Positions 51,044 to 51,872 of a stretch of 51,872 nt of DNA are shown here, one piece after another. Position numbers and translations under genes: made by a program. Position 1 is the first letter of the stretch. The number at the start of each line of letters is the position of its first letter. The notes beneath the pieces were generated by a model, which had not been told where the DNA came from, made no database searches, and saw only the letters and a program-made list of their open reading frames with translations. Source of the stretch: Methylobacterium sp. J-048 (GTDB lineage: Bacteria; Pseudomonadota; Alphaproteobacteria; Rhizobiales; Beijerinckiaceae); contig NZ_JAKSYL010000066.1 of NCBI RefSeq assembly GCF_022829515.1, positions 1 to 51,872 of the forward strand, written 5' to 3'.

Positions 51044-51552
51044 TTGCTCGCGACGCCCTGACGAGAGCTTCATCAGAGCGAAGTGCTTGCGCAATCCTGA
51101 TCCTCGGGCAGCTCTACCTGCGATGGCGACGCCGGGGTGCTTTGGTGCCCGACGGTTCCATCGTCATAACGCATAGGCGTGGTCGAGCACGATCGTCCGA
51201 CCGTGACCGAACGGGTTAGATCTGACGCGTGTGCTCGGACCCGAGGTGGACATGGTTCTCGGAGCCAGCATCGTGACCGTGGCGTGCGCCCGCCAAGTGA
51301 AGATCGTCTGATCGCGGGGGATCGTCGCGATACGTTCGGGCATCCAAGACTGCCGCGGTTGGGCGCTCACGCATCGCCGTCAGCCAAATCCAGAGAGCTT
51401 CGTGGCCGCATCTCACATCAATTCCGGCCTTCTCGTCTCGGACAGCCTCGTCCTTACTTCCAGTGGCTGCGGGAGGCTCGAACTCATGGGGGCTAGCGGG
51501 CTGACGGGGGCCAATTTCACATGCTCGGCGTGGAAGGGGTTCCGCCCAACCA
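51044..51552. other. Decayed stretch without a supported gene
   Basis: Short frames on both strands look like shadows or debris. One plus-strand frame near 51230-51310 reads as plausible protein ('GPEVDMVLGASIVTVACARQ') but ends in a stop after a few dozen codons and has no neighbours to explain it. Gene remains between the amidase gene and an insertion sequence are likely. Confidence 0.4.
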
Positions 51553-51741
51553 TGGCAGAACGCCTTCGTCAGCGAGGACCAGATCCCCTTCATCCAACGC
51601 TTCCACGACATCGGCGTGCGCGTCGAGCCGCTGACCTACAGCCTGACCGGTCTCCTCAGCACGGTGCAGGGCCATCCGGATCCGCACGCGCGATGTCCGC
51701 TATGGAGGAACGTCCGCGGCTCCTTGGATGACCTGACCTGA
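51553..51741 (+). pseudogene. Gene remnant, possibly flavoprotein C-terminal part
   Basis: A frame of 62 codons ends at 51739-51741 and begins without a start codon. Its first part ('FVSEDQIPFIQRFHDIGVRVEPLT') looks like real protein and recalls C-terminal domains of Old-Yellow-Enzyme-type oxidoreductases; the rest is less protein-like. The frame stops at the edge of the insertion sequence, so the IS or an older deletion probably broke the gene. Confidence 0.3.
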
Positions 51742-51872
51742 CCGGTATTTTGGACCGAGCCGATTGAGAGGCTACTGCATGGTGGCAGCCATGGGTAGCC
51801 GGAAGGCCAGATCCGGGTAGCTGACGGGCGCGGGCGGCCGATAGCCCAGCGACGAATGCGGTCGGACGCGGT
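51732..51872 (-). mobile_element. IS3-family insertion sequence, left end only
   Basis: Defined by the transposase C-terminus at 51772-51872 and the short non-coding tail before it. The exact left boundary is not proven because the right end and its inverted repeat are outside the window. Confidence 0.6.
51772..51872 (-). CDS. IS3-type transposase, C-terminal end (partial)
   Basis: The minus-strand frame entering from the right edge ends at TAG 51774-51772 and encodes 'RPHSSLGYRPPAPVSYPDL' followed by 'AFRLPMAATMQ'. The 'RPHSSLGYRPP' motif is the conserved end of IS3-family integrase-core transposases (OrfB). The catalytic DDE residues lie outside the window. The element end is probably within about 40 bases downstream of the stop (51730-51770), where the sequence TGACCGGTATTTTGG might be its terminal repeat. 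Confidence 0.75.
   Translation of the reverse strand, partial: RVRPHSSLGYRPPAPVSYPDLAFRLPMAATMQ

Noticed and set aside
51164..51370. 68-residue minus-strand ORF near the right edge
   Set aside because: No ribosome site, composition like a shadow, and the area appears decayed.

Overview
The window looks like chromosome of a high-GC alphaproteobacterium of the Hyphomicrobiales, most like Methylobacterium or a close relative. This rests on codon choice, FnrN/FixK-type regulators, a cyoABCD quinol oxidase next to them, and the general look of the proteins. No rRNA or housekeeping marker fixes the genus, so the assignment is inference.

Region 1 (1-10453) is the right end of a prophage or phage-like island that continues beyond the left edge. 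Every gene is on the minus strand and many overlap by 1-4 nt. From the attachment site inward the order is tyrosine integrase, small hypothetical, AlpA-type HTH protein, three small genes, primase-helicase, gp10-like neck/tail protein, small and large terminase, two hypotheticals and a tail/baseplate hub protein cut by the window edge. The element ends in the 3' half of a tRNA-Glu(TTC) gene (10410-10453), so an intact tRNA-Glu is predicted at its unseen left end. Short repeats recur in the element: TGTCC-N6-TGTCC, and G/T-rich arms resembling telomere repeats.

Region 2 (10454-20579) is a patchy accessory segment: hypotheticals, an AT-rich PAP2-family membrane protein, a VOC protein, two genes truncated head to head at about 14096, a stand-alone rutD-like hydrolase, small membrane proteins, zwf (glucose-6-phosphate dehydrogenase), a DUF3768 protein and a HhH-GPD-like protein rich in cysteines.

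Region 3 (20580-29162) is a respiratory module. It has an MHS-type transporter divergent from cyoABCD, a possible hemerythrin-like protein, two FNR-type regulators, and small genes carrying identical FNR-like boxes. A perfect FNR/FixK-like palindrome lies just upstream of cyoA.

Region 4 (29640-38681) is a catabolic operon on the minus strand: DRL-like oxidoreductase, TRAP binding protein, fused TRAP permease, cupin-like protein, aldehyde dehydrogenase and FMN-dependent alpha-hydroxyacid oxidase/dehydrogenase, with a divergent LysR regulator. It probably imports and oxidises a hydroxy- or sugar-acid.

Region 5 (39565-51043) is a plus-strand redox island and the best candidate for an undescribed system. 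It encodes a DUF971 protein, an AprA-like flavoprotein, an AprB-like 2[4Fe-4S] ferredoxin, a HEAT-repeat protein, a Crp-family regulator, a NitT/TauT-type ABC importer whose binding protein carries a NosL-like C-terminal extension, a second ferredoxin, a ferredoxin-NADP+ reductase, a DMT exporter and an exported amidase. The parts suggest import of a small anionic or nitrogen/sulfur-containing substrate and its redox conversion fed by NADPH, reductase and ferredoxin. The substrate cannot be read from the sequence.

The right edge (51044-51872) is decayed sequence followed by the C-terminus of an IS3-type transposase that runs off the window.
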